Positions 1-8,639 of a stretch of DNA of 44,935 bases are shown here, in pieces. The notes below the pieces were generated by a model. The model was not told the DNA's origin, ran no database searches, and saw only the letters and a program-made list of their open reading frames with translations. Source of the stretch: Deltaproteobacteria bacterium (GTDB taxonomy: Bacteria; Desulfobacterota; DSM-4660; Desulfatiglandales; HGW-15). The stretch's first letter is position 1, and the number at the start of each line of letters is the position of its first letter. Location: the NCBI GenBank assembly GCA_016930795.1, contig JAFGFY010000075.1, positions 1-44,935 on the forward strand, in the 5' to 3' direction. The position numbers and the translations under genes are program-made.

Positions 1-1704
1 GAGGTCCTGGAGCCTCACGGCGAGCTCGCGTTTCCCGAAAGAGAGGGATTATCCGCGCCGCGCCTCAAGAATTTGAATGAGAAGAAAATCGCCATCATGG
101 CGATGGGGGCGGATTCCATGGCCTTTTTCGACACCATAAAGTCCATGCTTAAAGATAAGTACCCCGGGGTCGAGTTTGTTCATTTCAGTTATGGAGGCCC
201 GAACTCGCCTGACATTTCCGGCGAAATCGCGGATGCGTGCGACGGGTGGATTGACGGGGTCAAGGCGGCGGAGACCGGCTCCAGACATGATACCGGCACC
301 AGGCTGGAAAAACGGGGCTGCCCCGGGGTGGCCATTGTATCCGACGCCGTCATAAAGGCGAAAAAACTGCTGATCGATATGAACGGTATGCCGACATGCC
401 GGGTTCTCGCGGTACCCGCGGTGGATTACCTTGTAGCCAAGACGGATCCCGAACTCATGAAAACGGTCGCGGAAGCGGCTTTTAACGATATACATGACGC
501 GCTTATCAGGCCGCTGACAGAGGAAGAAAGGGAAGTCGAAGATTTCAGCTATGACTATTCCCCCAAAAAATTCACTGGGTCCGATTATTCCGAGGCAAAC
601 GAAAAATTTCAGCAGTACTGCGCTGAGAATTTCATGACTGACGGAATGCCCGTCGTACCTCCCACGAGAGAGGCCGTGGACAGAATGCTCGTGGGAACGG
701 CCTATCCGGCTGACAAGGAAATAGGCCTCATGTTTCCGAAGCAGGGGAGGGCGACTGTAGAGAAAATTGCCATAAACGCGGTGATGGCGGGAGCAAAGCC
801 CGAGTATCTTCCTGTCATTATAGCCATGATAGAGGCGATTACCGCCAAAGACTTTAACCAGTATCATATTGTGAATGAGATACTGCCCATCACCTTTATC
901 AGCGGACCGATTGTCGAAGAAATCGGACTGAATAACGAAGTCGGCTACCTGGCCCCTGGTCACAGGGCCAACGCCACGATAGGCCGGGCCATGCTCATGT
1001 GCATGATCAACATAGGCTGGCGCCGCATGGATGTCTATTCGTCGCCTGGGGGTCTTGGTCAGCCCGCGGCTTACGCGAATTACATCATACCGGAAAATCA
1101 GAAGGCCAGCCCATGGGAACCCTATGCCGTTTCAAACGGGTTCGAGCCCGAAGAAAGCACAGTCACCATATGCGAAGGGATTTTTATCTCCCGCGGGCCG
1201 TCCGAGACCCTGAGCATGGCCGGTTTCGAAGAGAAACTCGAGCAGATGAGGAGTATGTTCTCCCCTTCCGCGGGGGTATTCGGCTTTTTCGGCATGCCCC
1301 AAAACGCTGGGGATATGCGTCATATGATCGCGATTCATCCGACATTCGCGCGGCAACTGGCAAATGCCGGTTTTACGAGAGAGTCTTTTATTGAATGGCT
1401 GTATGAGAAAAATAGGATTGACTGGGATAGGATGAGTGAGGATGAACGCAAAGAATTCGAAGAGATGGCGGCTGAGGGTAAAGTTGTCGGAATAAGGCCT
1501 GAAGACTGCAAACCGGGTCTTTACAGGGAGCCTTTCGCCGATCCGAAGGATGTGGCTGTTATTGTTGCCGGGACAGGGGCAGGCGGTGTGATTGTCTTTC
1601 AAACTCCCTGCGGCTCAACCGCCAATGTTGAGGATGTTGAAAGGACAAGGCCGTACATGCATAGGGTCATACGCGGGGCTACATTGACTCAATACGGACG
1701 ATAA
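1..1704 (+). CDS. UGSC-family paralogue lacking the Sec/Cys motif (5' end outside window)
   Basis: The frame is open from base 1, and the residues before the first possible start (TTG at 73) already look like the beginning of a UGSC domain (VLEPHGEL, APRL, then NEKKI), so I read the gene as cut by the window edge; 567 residues are visible. Residues 1-180 form the UGSC-like domain. At the position of the family's U-G-S-C motif it has T-G-S-R (codons at 274-285), so both redox residues are absent. Residues about 205-567 are a second domain shared with the selenoprotein at 30376-32196; both contain INAVMAGAKPEYLPVI and a VPPT or LPPT-KEAV-type motif. I do not recognise a named family for this second domain. 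No signal peptide is visible, but the true N-terminus is missing. Two cupin genes follow on the same strand after 52 and 45 bases, suggesting an operon. Function is unknown; loss of the motif argues for a regulatory or binding role. Confidence 0.8.
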   Translation, partial: EVLEPHGELAFPEREGLSAPRLKNLNEKKIAIMAMGADSMAFFDTIKSMLKDKYPGVEFVHFSYGGPNSPDISGEIADACDGWIDGVKAAETGSRHDTGTRLEKRGCPGVAIVSDAVIKAKKLLIDMNGMPTCRVLAVPAVDYLVAKTDPELMKTVAEAAFNDIHDALIRPLTEEEREVEDFSYDYSPKKFTGSDYSEANEKFQQYCAENFMTDGMPVVPPTREAVDRMLVGTAYPADKEIGLMFPKQGRATVEKIAINAVMAGAKPEYLPVIIAMIEAITAKDFNQYHIVNEILPITFISGPIVEEIGLNNEVGYLAPGHRANATIGRAMLMCMINIGWRRMDVYSSPGGLGQPAAYANYIIPENQKASPWEPYAVSNGFEPEESTVTICEGIFISRGPSETLSMAGFEEKLEQMRSMFSPSAGVFGFFGMPQNAGDMRHMIAIHPTFARQLANAGFTRESFIEWLYEKNRIDWDRMSEDERKEFEEMAAEGKVVGIRPEDCKPGLYREPFADPKDVAVIVAGTGAGGVIVFQTPCGSTANVEDVERTRPYMHRVIRGATLTQYGR

Positions 1705-1756
1705 TGAAGAGATGCTTTGAACTCACCATAAAAATCATAAAAGGAGATATGGAAAG

Positions 1757-2167
1757 ATGGCTGAATCTAAATACGGAAAATACATTGTTAGAGGAATAGC
1801 CGGCAAAGAATCCATGCCGGGAGTGATGCCTTCCGCTTTCGGCGGGCCCAAGGACTGGGCGGGAATAAAGCATCGCATGAAATGGGACTATGTATCAAAA
1901 CCGGTCCAAATGGAAGAGGCACACTCCCATGACTTCGAGGAATTTTTGTGCTTCATGGGAACAAATCCAAATGACAAGGAAGACTTTAGCGCCGAGATAG
2001 AGGTAACCATGGGTAAAGAGGGAGAAAAACAGGTTATCGATACTCCTACTGTCGTTGTCATCCCCAGGGGCATGGCGCACAGCCCGATCAACTTTAAAAA
2101 GGTCGATAAACCGATCATCTATTGCAGCATTTACACGGCTCAAGAATATGTGAAAAAGCCCGCATAA
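1757..2167 (+). CDS. Single-domain cupin protein
   Basis: A 136-residue cytoplasmic-looking cupin. The first metal-binding motif is HSHDFEE (His-x-His-x3-Glu), and the second is PRGMAHSPIN, which fits the P-x-G-x2-H-x3-N consensus. All residues normally used to bind a divalent metal are therefore present. The ATG is preceded by AAGGAGATATGGAAAG, a strong ribosome binding site. The next gene encodes a relative with the same MAESKY start, and the Tat-exported protein at 20416-21528 carries two domains of the same type. The gene lies 52 bases after the UGSC-like gene and is probably co-transcribed with it. Cupins include dioxygenases, isomerases and ligand sensors; the substrate cannot be read from the sequence. 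Confidence 0.88.
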   Translation: MAESKYGKYIVRGIAGKESMPGVMPSAFGGPKDWAGIKHRMKWDYVSKPVQMEEAHSHDFEEFLCFMGTNPNDKEDFSAEIEVTMGKEGEKQVIDTPTVVVIPRGMAHSPINFKKVDKPIIYCSIYTAQEYVKKPA

Positions 2168-2212
2168 TGGCAGTTCTTACCCATAATCAAAAAATGAAGG
2201 AGAATACATAAA

Positions 2213-2650
2213 ATGGCTGAATCGAAATACGAGAAATACGTGCTCCGGGGAGCGGAAACGACCATCCCGATCTTCCCACCCAGAGTAGTGATGAGCATCG
2301 GCTTTGATGAGAAATATATGGAAAAGCTGGGCAAGATGGATATGAATTTTAACTTCGTTGGTGTAATCCGGCCACACGTATTGGCCGACCCGCCTCACGT
2401 CCACAACTGTGATGAGTACCTCTTTTTTATGCCATCAGACCATGAGAACTGGCCGGATCTTGGGGGAGAGGCTGAGATAGCTATGGGCGAGGAGTGGGAA
2501 AAGCATACCATTACCACAGCCGCTATTATCTGCCTGCCTGCCGGTGTGCAGCATGCCCCCATTTTTATAAAAAAAGTAGACAAACCTTTCTTTTTCGGTC
2601 ACTGTCTTTTGGCCGACAGTTACGGGTCCAGCCAGTTCGATGCGCTTTAA
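2213..2650 (+). CDS. Single-domain cupin protein
   Basis: A 145-residue relative of the preceding cupin, sharing the MAESKY start and the layout of both motifs. Motif 1 reads HVHNCDE, keeping two His and the Glu. Motif 2 reads PAGVQHAPIF, keeping the metal-binding His but with Phe where the consensus has Asn. The segment GGEAEIAMGEEWEKH between the motifs aligns with GGEMEFWLEDQ in the Tat-exported double cupin, which ties the three genes to one family. No signal peptide is visible. GAAGGAGAATACATAAA precedes the ATG. It lies 45 bases after the first cupin, so the two look like a tandem duplication within one operon. The function is unknown. Confidence 0.87.
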   Translation: MAESKYEKYVLRGAETTIPIFPPRVVMSIGFDEKYMEKLGKMDMNFNFVGVIRPHVLADPPHVHNCDEYLFFMPSDHENWPDLGGEAEIAMGEEWEKHTITTAAIICLPAGVQHAPIFIKKVDKPFFFGHCLLADSYGSSQFDAL

Positions 2651-2777
2651 AACCCTGAACACCAAAGGGGTCGGGTCCAGGTTAAGCAAACTCAAAAAAT
2701 GTATAACTGGATAAATCTTCATTCTTGACAGTTATGGATATTCTATAGTGAAGACCTGAGCCTTTATTTCTATTCTG

Positions 2778-2806
2778 TTGACAATTTCCGGGATTTTTTT
2801 TACAGT
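2778..2806 (+). promoter_or_regulatory. Sigma-70-like promoter candidate
   Basis: A perfect TTGACA (2778-2783) is followed after 17 bases by TACAGT (2801-2806), a 4-of-6 match to TATAAT. It lies 72 bases before the ATG of the secreted protein at 2878. A second TTGACA at 2725 has only 13 bases before a TATAGT and is a poorer candidate. Confidence 0.45.
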
Positions 2807-2877
2807 CTTTGTCGTTGGAAAGGACGTCATCTCATCAAAGAATGTCACATCATTCAGTTTCTTAAGCAGGAGCGAAT

Positions 2878-3309
2878 ATGAAAAGAGCATTGTGTGGCAT
2901 CATCACCATTTTGATTGTGCAGTTCACACTATCCATCGCCTATGCAGAGGATTTCAAGGTTTATCCAGGAGCAAAACTGGAAGAGCAATTGACTAAAGAA
3001 GCCATCCAGCAGGCAGCTCAGGCCAATATCGACTCCAAGCCGAGCATATACGTGACGGACGATTCTTTTGACGAGGTCTTTAGTTTTTATCAGGGAATAG
3101 GCCAGGAATACCAGATGCCCTATGCGAAACCGGACAAAGTTCAAAGGCTTCCCTCAGGTAAAGAACTCAAGTCCGCTTTTTTTATCTTCGACGGGGCCAG
3201 CGATCTGGCCGGTTCAAAAAAGTGGATTAAAATCCAGCGACCTTATATAGGCCCCGGTATGAAAGAAGGCCCGGACAAGACGTATATCAACCTGGTGGAG
3301 AAGCCATGA
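2878..3309 (+). CDS. Small secreted protein of unknown function
   Basis: 143 residues starting with a typical Sec signal peptide: MKR, a hydrophobic stretch, then AYA-ED as the likely cleavage site near residue 22. The mature part begins FKVYPGAKLEEQ and has an alternating hydrophobic pattern (YVTDDSFDEVFSFYQGIG), which suggests a small alpha/beta domain that acts in the periplasm. It has no cysteine after the signal peptide and no recognisable catalytic motif. CAGGAG lies 8 bases before the ATG, and a TTGACA promoter candidate lies at 2778. I recognise no named family; that this is a real gene is supported by its signal peptide, ribosome binding site and codon use. Confidence 0.8.
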   Translation: MKRALCGIITILIVQFTLSIAYAEDFKVYPGAKLEEQLTKEAIQQAAQANIDSKPSIYVTDDSFDEVFSFYQGIGQEYQMPYAKPDKVQRLPSGKELKSAFFIFDGASDLAGSKKWIKIQRPYIGPGMKEGPDKTYINLVEKP

Positions 3310-3456
3310 CGTGCAGATAAATAATAATGGGGTCGTCCTCTTTTTACATGTTTACAATGCTTCTATATGGAGTGGGTCCAAATCAACCTATTGAAATCTA
3401 TTGGAAAATGCCTCAAAAATCATCTGGAATAAACTTTATTGAAAAGGAGAGAGACC

Positions 3457-3897
3457 ATGCGTTTTAAAATGATAGTATTGACAGTAGCAACTTTTTGTCT
3501 TTTAGCAGTGCCCTCATTTGCTGCCGATATTGATGGAACCTGGGTAGCCGAGATGCCGGCTTTCGGTGGTGGACCCGGTGGAGGAGGTCCCCCCGGCGGT
3601 GGACAGCAGGGCCCAAGGGAAATAACCTTCAATCTCAAGGCAGATGGCGCCAACCTTACCGGAACGGTAGCGAGTGCCAGGGGAGAAAATGAAATCGTCG
3701 ATGGAAAAATCGATGGTGAAAAGGTTTCCTTTGCGGTAAAAAGACCGGGCTTTCAGGGAAATGAAATAACTATAAAATACGAAGGCTCAGTCTCCGGGGA
3801 CGAACTTACCCTTAAAATGTCTTTCGAAGGCATGGGCGGCGGCCCCGGCGGTGGTGGTATGGAGATACCTCCATTATTAGCAAAACGGCAGAAATAG
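3457..3897 (+). CDS. Secreted glycine-rich small beta protein
   Basis: The ATG at 3457 is chosen over the TTG at 3439 because GGAGAG lies just before it. The 146-residue product has a signal peptide ending near FAAD. The mature protein starts DIDGTW and then has a Gly/Pro-rich insertion (GGGPGGGGPPGGG), followed by beta-rich blocks of the form LKADGANLTGTV, DGKIDGEKVSF and YEGSVSGDELTL, and ends in AKRQK. The GTW start and the repeated Lx-Gx-V strands resemble a common family of uncharacterised secreted beta-barrel proteins usually annotated as hypothetical. A second Gly-rich patch lies near the C-terminus. A clear terminator follows. Enzymatic activity is not suggested. Confidence 0.8.
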   Translation: MRFKMIVLTVATFCLLAVPSFAADIDGTWVAEMPAFGGGPGGGGPPGGGQQGPREITFNLKADGANLTGTVASARGENEIVDGKIDGEKVSFAVKRPGFQGNEITIKYEGSVSGDELTLKMSFEGMGGGPGGGGMEIPPLLAKRQK

Positions 3898-3907
3898 TTT
3901 TCAAATA

Positions 3908-3940
3908 AAAGGGGCGAACGAAAATTCGCCCCTTTGCTTT
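3908..3940 (+). terminator. Rho-independent terminator
   Basis: AAAGGGGCGAA (3908-3918) and TTCGCCCCTTT (3925-3935) form an 11-bp perfect stem around CGAAAA, and the sequence continues with TTTGCTTTTT. It sits 11 bases after the stop of the gene at 3457-3897. This is the clearest intrinsic terminator in the window. Confidence 0.85.
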
Positions 3941-4040
3941 TTCCAATTACCTCCATTTTTCATGCCGGTTTTTTCCCGTGATTTCCGCCTTTGTTCATTA
4001 GGTGAATGTAGCTAAAACCTAAAACACAAGGAGGGGAAAT

Positions 4041-5108
4041 ATGAACATCACTAAAGAATTCAGGTGGTTTAAGTTAGGGTGTGTTGGTTTGATCGCGGCC
4101 TTGCTGTGCGTTAGCGGCTTGGCTACGGCTCAAGGACCGTTTGACGCTTTCCCGGATTTCATTCCCTTTACCGGGGATCTTGCCGTAGACAAAATCGGGG
4201 ACGTGGCTTTCGACAAGACAGGCAACGTCTATGTCAATGTCACCGCAGGCGGACGCGTTGAGATCTGGGAATTTTCTCCTGACGGCGAAGAATTATTTTC
4301 TACCTATATCTGCGAAGGATCGGGGTACGGTCTCGCCTTGGACGCCAATGGAGATATCTACGCAGCTGTTGCTGGGACAGAAAGAGGAATATACAGGTTG
4401 GATCGCCACGGCAATGTCGTTCTACTCCCGGGAACAGGCCAGATCGTTCTTGCGAATGCATTGGCTTTTGACCAGCAGGGAAACCTTTATGTTACCGAAT
4501 CATTTTCCGTCACTCCGGAGGGATACGGCCAAGGCGGCATATGGCGAATACCTAAAGGAGGAGCGGCTGAATTAATGCTGCGGGACGATCTCCTCACAGG
4601 AAATGGATCTGGGAATCTAGGGTACCCGATGGGAGCCAATGGAGTAGCATTTTATCATGGCGACCTGTATGTTGCGAATTGTGAGGAGAGTTTGATTTTG
4701 CGAATTCCCATCGAAAATAATGGGGACCTTGGTCAACCGGATATATGGAGGGAATTGGATGAAGTAGACGGGGCGTTGCCGTTTTTATACCAATTATTCC
4801 CAATAGCAGCTCCTGACGGAATCGCTCTTGATGTGTTTGGGAATGTATATATCGCCGTGGTCAGCCGGTCTGCGGTTGTGAGAATCAATGCGGAGGATTT
4901 ATCTCAGGAGACGGTTGCTATATTCCCTTCTGACCCTGAAAATCCACTCTATACTCTTCTCAATACCCCTAACAGTATCGCATTCGGCACAGGCAAGGGT
5001 TTGCGGAAAAATCTTCTAGTTACCAACCTGGGCTTATTCCCCGTGCCCCAACCCGGTTGCGGGCTCGTGAAAATCGAAGCAGAAGCACCTGGACTTCCCT
5101 TGCCATAA
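4041..5108 (+). CDS. Secreted SMP-30/NHL-type beta-propeller protein
   Basis: 355 residues with an N-terminal signal peptide (hydrophobic LIAALLCVSGLATAQG, cleavage near ATAQ). The mature part repeats a blade pattern of the form GDVAFDKTGNVYVNV, GLALDANGDIYAAV, ALAFDQQGNLYVTE, GVAFYHGDLYVAN and GIALDVFGNVYIAV. This alternation of Asp/Asn-Gly-Asn-[ILV]-Tyr is typical of SMP-30/gluconolactonase/NHL six-bladed propellers. The family includes lactonases and ligand-binding scaffolds; I cannot show the metal-binding residues of a lactonase, so hydrolase activity remains open. AAGGAGGGG lies 6 bases before the ATG. It is the last + strand gene before a convergent junction with the kinase gene. Confidence 0.82.
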   Translation: MNITKEFRWFKLGCVGLIAALLCVSGLATAQGPFDAFPDFIPFTGDLAVDKIGDVAFDKTGNVYVNVTAGGRVEIWEFSPDGEELFSTYICEGSGYGLALDANGDIYAAVAGTERGIYRLDRHGNVVLLPGTGQIVLANALAFDQQGNLYVTESFSVTPEGYGQGGIWRIPKGGAAELMLRDDLLTGNGSGNLGYPMGANGVAFYHGDLYVANCEESLILRIPIENNGDLGQPDIWRELDEVDGALPFLYQLFPIAAPDGIALDVFGNVYIAVVSRSAVVRINAEDLSQETVAIFPSDPENPLYTLLNTPNSIAFGTGKGLRKNLLVTNLGLFPVPQPGCGLVKIEAEAPGLPLP

Positions 5109-5177
5109 AGTATTTAGGGGTATCTGCCGGCGATGACCCCGGGCAACGGATTTCCTGCGAAATATTCCCATTTTTTC

Positions 5178-5215
5178 ATCCTTCTTAAAGAGGGCGGTCC
5201 CTCTTTAAGAAGGAT
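5178..5215. terminator. Long perfect hairpin at a convergent gene junction
   Basis: Two 17-base arms (5178-5194 and 5199-5215) are perfect inverted repeats around CGGT. The hairpin lies between the stop of the propeller gene and the stop of the kinase gene on the other strand, so it could end transcription from both sides. Only a short T run follows on the + strand, so its role as an intrinsic terminator is uncertain. Confidence 0.4.
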
Positions 5216-5264
5216 TTCCTGGCAAGGCCAGAATGCCGGCAAACCGATCAGAATGGACCATTCC

Positions 5265-7781
5265 CTATTTATCGAGATTCATTTTCGTGAGCAATGCCTG
5301 AAACCTAGGCTCCGAACGCAGGTTGTCAATACTGGGCCAAACCTTAATCCAGGCCATAAACGATTCTTTGCCTTCGTAAGCCTTTTCCAGATTCTCCAAA
5401 GCTTTATCTTTCTCGCCGAGCGCTGTCCACACATATGCCCTGAAAAATGGCCCGACATAGTGATCTTTCGATAGTTCGTCCAACCGCTCGAGGATTCTTA
5501 AAGCTTCATCCTTCATTCCTGCCAAACCATAGGCTACACCTAAGAAGGAAAGCGATATGACGGATCCTGCGGAGAGTTCGACGAATTTTTGGCTTGCATC
5601 GATTGCTTCGCTCCACATCTTTTTGGCCATGAAATTCCCCGATAGTACCATATAAGGGAGCGAAAACTCCGGATCCGAGGCCATAACCTCGCGGAGTTCT
5701 TCGATCGATTCGTCGAAACGCCGCGCAAAATACAGGGCCCAGCCCACATGCGTGGGCGGAGCGGGCTCGAGCGGCTCCAACTCCTTGCCCTTTCTCATTT
5801 CTTGGATAGAGTCGTCGGCGCGCCCCATGCACGCCAATAAATTACCATACCATAAATGGGCTTCAGGATAGTCCGGCTTCATCCGTATGGCCTTTTTGAA
5901 ATGGGTTTCCGCAGCCGGCCAGTCCCGGTCATACCACATGGAGATCCAGCCCAGAGAGGCGTAGACCTCGGCCAGCTCGGGGTCGATCTCCAAAGCCTTA
6001 TTCGCCGCCGCCCTCGCCCGCGTATAGGCCGGGTCGGGGGGCATGAAGGCATAGACTCCGAGTATCCCGAATGCGTTGGCGATCCCTACGTGGGGCAGAG
6101 TATAGCCCGGGTCTTTTTCCGCGGCCAGCTGGAAATATTGGAGACTCTTTTGCAGGCCCCTCTCATAGCGTCGTCTCCAGAAATGGAGTCCCTTCAGATA
6201 TAACTCGTAGGCTTCTGGATCTTCCGTATGTCGCTTGAGTATCTTTTCCTTCTCGCCTTTCAGGAGGTTGAGTTTCAATTGATCTACAATGCTCAGGGAT
6301 ATCTCTTCCTGGATGTCGAAGATATCCTTCATTTCCCTGTCGAATTGACCCGACCAGATATGGTAGCCGTCCTCGACATTGATCAACTGTGCCGTGATAC
6401 GCAGCCGCTGTCCGGATTTGCGCACACTCCCCTCCAGAACCGTGCCTACATTCAGTTTTTCTCCGACTGCCCGGATATCGACCTCTTTTCCTTTGAAGGC
6501 AAAAGCCGAGGTCCTGGCTACAACTTTCAACTCCCGGACATTGCACAAGGCATTGATAATCTCTTCGCTCAGACCATCGCAGAAATATTCGTTCTCCTTG
6601 TCCGCACTCATGTTTGTAAACGCCAGGACCGCTAGGGATGGAAGATGAGGGTGCGCCTTGACACCGGAAAACTCGGCAGCGAAGTCGCTGCTGAGTTCCT
6701 GCTTCAGATACTTCAGGTCGGCCAGCAGATCCTTGGCCGACTGGTATCGGATCTCGCGGTCCTTTTCGAGCATCCTGCAAATGATCCGCTCCAACGACCT
6801 GGATACATTAGGATTGAGGCGCGACGGTGACGTCGGTGTCTTATGCAGGAGGCTGTCAGACTGCGCTGCCGGTGTGTCCCCTTGGAAGGGCAGCCTGCCT
6901 GTTGCCATTTCGTAAAGCACAATCCCCAACGAAAACAGATCCGTCCGAGCATCCAGTTCACTTCCCAGTGCCTGTTCGGGCGACATGTACGCCGCTGTCC
7001 CGACAACCATCCCGGCACGGGTCAAATGGTCCCCAGCTGTTTCTGTAGACAATTCTAGGGCTCGCTTTTCCTCCTGTTCGGATGGAAGTTCCGAAAGAAG
7101 CTTAGCCAATCCGAAGTCCAGGATCTTGGCATGACCGGTCGCTGTGATGACGATATTCGTCGGTTTGATGTCCCGGTGAATCATCCCTTTGGCATGCGCC
7201 GCTTCCAGCCCGTCATTCACCTCCAGCACCAATGACAGGATCTCGTCCATTTTCATCCGCCGCTGCAGCATGTGTTGCTTCAGGGTCCGGCCTTCGATCA
7301 GCTCCATGACGATGAAGTGATGTCCCATATACTCATCGATATCGTATATCGTGCAGATATGCGGGTGGTTCAGCGAAGCCAGCAGTTTCGCCTCCCGTTG
7401 GAAGCGTGCAAGGCGATCCCTGTTATCAGCAAAATCCTGCGGCAATACTTTGATCGCCACCTCCCGGCCAAGTTTCAGATCTCTGGCTCGATAGACCTCC
7501 CCCATTCCACCCTTGCCCAGAAGATCCGCGACTCGATAATGGCCTAAGGTCCGACCGGTCATCAGGACAAGATCTTCATTTGCCATCATTTTGGCAGCGA
7601 CCTCCAATGCCGGTGATTCCAGTAATTGCTCTCCCATCCGGTCATGCGCGAGAAGCGATTCCACTTCTAGGCGCACATCTTCGTTGGGTGCCTGTTCCTT
7701 CAGAAAGGTAGCTCGCTTATGCTCAGGAAGCTTCAGGGCTTCATGATATAGACCGGAAATCTGTTCCCATTCATCTGTCAT
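5265..7781 (-). CDS. Serine/threonine protein kinase with TolB/FlgO-like and TPR domains
   Basis: 838 residues. The kinase domain spans about 83-365: glycine loop GKGGMGEV (89-96), VAIK lysine (111), catalytic loop HRDIKPTN (202-209), DFG (222-224) and SPE in place of APE (267-269). All catalytic residues are present, so it should be an active Hanks-type kinase. Residues about 382-500 resemble the TolB/FlgO-like segment often found in these proteins (LAVLAFTNMS, VLEGSVRKSGQRLRITAQL). The rest is a TPR array to the C-terminus. No membrane segment is visible, so it looks cytoplasmic. The sigma factor gene lies immediately upstream on the same strand; ECF sigma/kinase-TPR pairs are a known arrangement in which the kinase is thought to modulate the sigma factor. 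No good ribosome binding site precedes the ATG. Confidence 0.93.
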   Translation of the reverse strand: MTDEWEQISGLYHEALKLPEHKRATFLKEQAPNEDVRLEVESLLAHDRMGEQLLESPALEVAAKMMANEDLVLMTGRTLGHYRVADLLGKGGMGEVYRARDLKLGREVAIKVLPQDFADNRDRLARFQREAKLLASLNHPHICTIYDIDEYMGHHFIVMELIEGRTLKQHMLQRRMKMDEILSLVLEVNDGLEAAHAKGMIHRDIKPTNIVITATGHAKILDFGLAKLLSELPSEQEEKRALELSTETAGDHLTRAGMVVGTAAYMSPEQALGSELDARTDLFSLGIVLYEMATGRLPFQGDTPAAQSDSLLHKTPTSPSRLNPNVSRSLERIICRMLEKDREIRYQSAKDLLADLKYLKQELSSDFAAEFSGVKAHPHLPSLAVLAFTNMSADKENEYFCDGLSEEIINALCNVRELKVVARTSAFAFKGKEVDIRAVGEKLNVGTVLEGSVRKSGQRLRITAQLINVEDGYHIWSGQFDREMKDIFDIQEEISLSIVDQLKLNLLKGEKEKILKRHTEDPEAYELYLKGLHFWRRRYERGLQKSLQYFQLAAEKDPGYTLPHVGIANAFGILGVYAFMPPDPAYTRARAAANKALEIDPELAEVYASLGWISMWYDRDWPAAETHFKKAIRMKPDYPEAHLWYGNLLACMGRADDSIQEMRKGKELEPLEPAPPTHVGWALYFARRFDESIEELREVMASDPEFSLPYMVLSGNFMAKKMWSEAIDASQKFVELSAGSVISLSFLGVAYGLAGMKDEALRILERLDELSKDHYVGPFFRAYVWTALGEKDKALENLEKAYEGKESFMAWIKVWPSIDNLRSEPRFQALLTKMNLDK

Positions 7782-8066
7782 GAGGGCGATTCAAACCCCG
7801 ACGCCGGGGAAATTCGAAATCCGAAGCACGAAATCCGAAACAAATTCAAAATTCAACTGTTCAAATTACCAAAACAAAGTACTTTTTTCGATGTTTATTT
7901 TTTCTTTTCTGTTTTGAATTTGTGTCATTAAGATATTTAATATTGTTTCGAATTTTAATATCTTGCTGTTTTGGTTTTGTTTCTGATTTATCATTTCACG
8001 TCCAATATCACCCAAAATTTGCACTTCTTCGTGTATGTTTCTGGCAAAGGGTCTATTCTTAGATTC

Positions 8067-8639
8067 TCAGCTTGCTTTTTTCATCTCCCGGGCCAGCCAC
8101 GCCCTGGCCACCTTCCAGTCACGCATGACCGTGTCGGGCGATACTCCCAGGACTTCCGCCGTCTCCTCGGCCGTCAAGCCTCCGAAAAACCGAAGCTCCA
8201 CGACCTGGCATTTACGAGGATCGACCAGAACAAGAGACTGGAGTGCCTCGTCTATTTCAATCAGGTCCGGATCGGGTCCCGGAGAAGCGATCTGAAATTC
8301 TTCCAGCGAAATCCGCTTCGCTGCCCTGCCACGTTTTAAAGACCGTTGCGAGCGCGCGTAGTCGACGAGGATACGCCGCATTAGCTGAGCGGAGATGGCC
8401 AGGAAATGGGCACGGTTCTGCCAGTTCACTCTGCTGCAGTCCAGGAGCCGGAGATAGGCTTCGTTGACTAATGCTGTTGTCTGCAATGTATGGCCTTTTC
8501 GCTCACCCCGCATATAACTGTGCGCCAGACGCCGGAGTTCTTCGTAGACAACAGGGATCAATTTATCAAAGGCCTCTTTTTCGCCCTGACGCCAAGCCAG
8601 AAGTAAATGAGTTACTTCCTGTGACGACAATTCAGACAT
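8067..8639 (-). CDS. ECF-type RNA polymerase sigma factor
   Basis: The start at 8639 (MSELSSQEV) is preferred over the ATG seven codons upstream because AGAGGAACCT precedes it; the product has 190 residues. It has a sigma region 2-like N-terminal half (LIPVVYEELRRLAHSYM, LVNEAYLRLLD, RAHFLAISAQLMRRILVDYAR) and a sigma region 4 helix-turn-helix (VVELRFFGGLTAEETAEVLGVSPDTVMRDWKVARAWL). The HFLAISAQLMRRILVDYAR segment is typical of the ECF group often found beside Ser/Thr kinase-TPR genes. It should direct RNA polymerase to a dedicated promoter set. Its own leader contains a long hairpin (8662-8704). A 285-base AT-rich spacer separates it from the kinase. Confidence 0.92.
   Translation of the reverse strand: MSELSSQEVTHLLLAWRQGEKEAFDKLIPVVYEELRRLAHSYMRGERKGHTLQTTALVNEAYLRLLDCSRVNWQNRAHFLAISAQLMRRILVDYARSQRSLKRGRAAKRISLEEFQIASPGPDPDLIEIDEALQSLVLVDPRKCQVVELRFFGGLTAEETAEVLGVSPDTVMRDWKVARAWLAREMKKAS

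Noticed and set aside
49-963. 304-codon open frame opposite the UGSC-like gene
   Set aside because: Composition is Arg/Gly/His-rich with no family match, and it lies entirely opposite a better supported gene.
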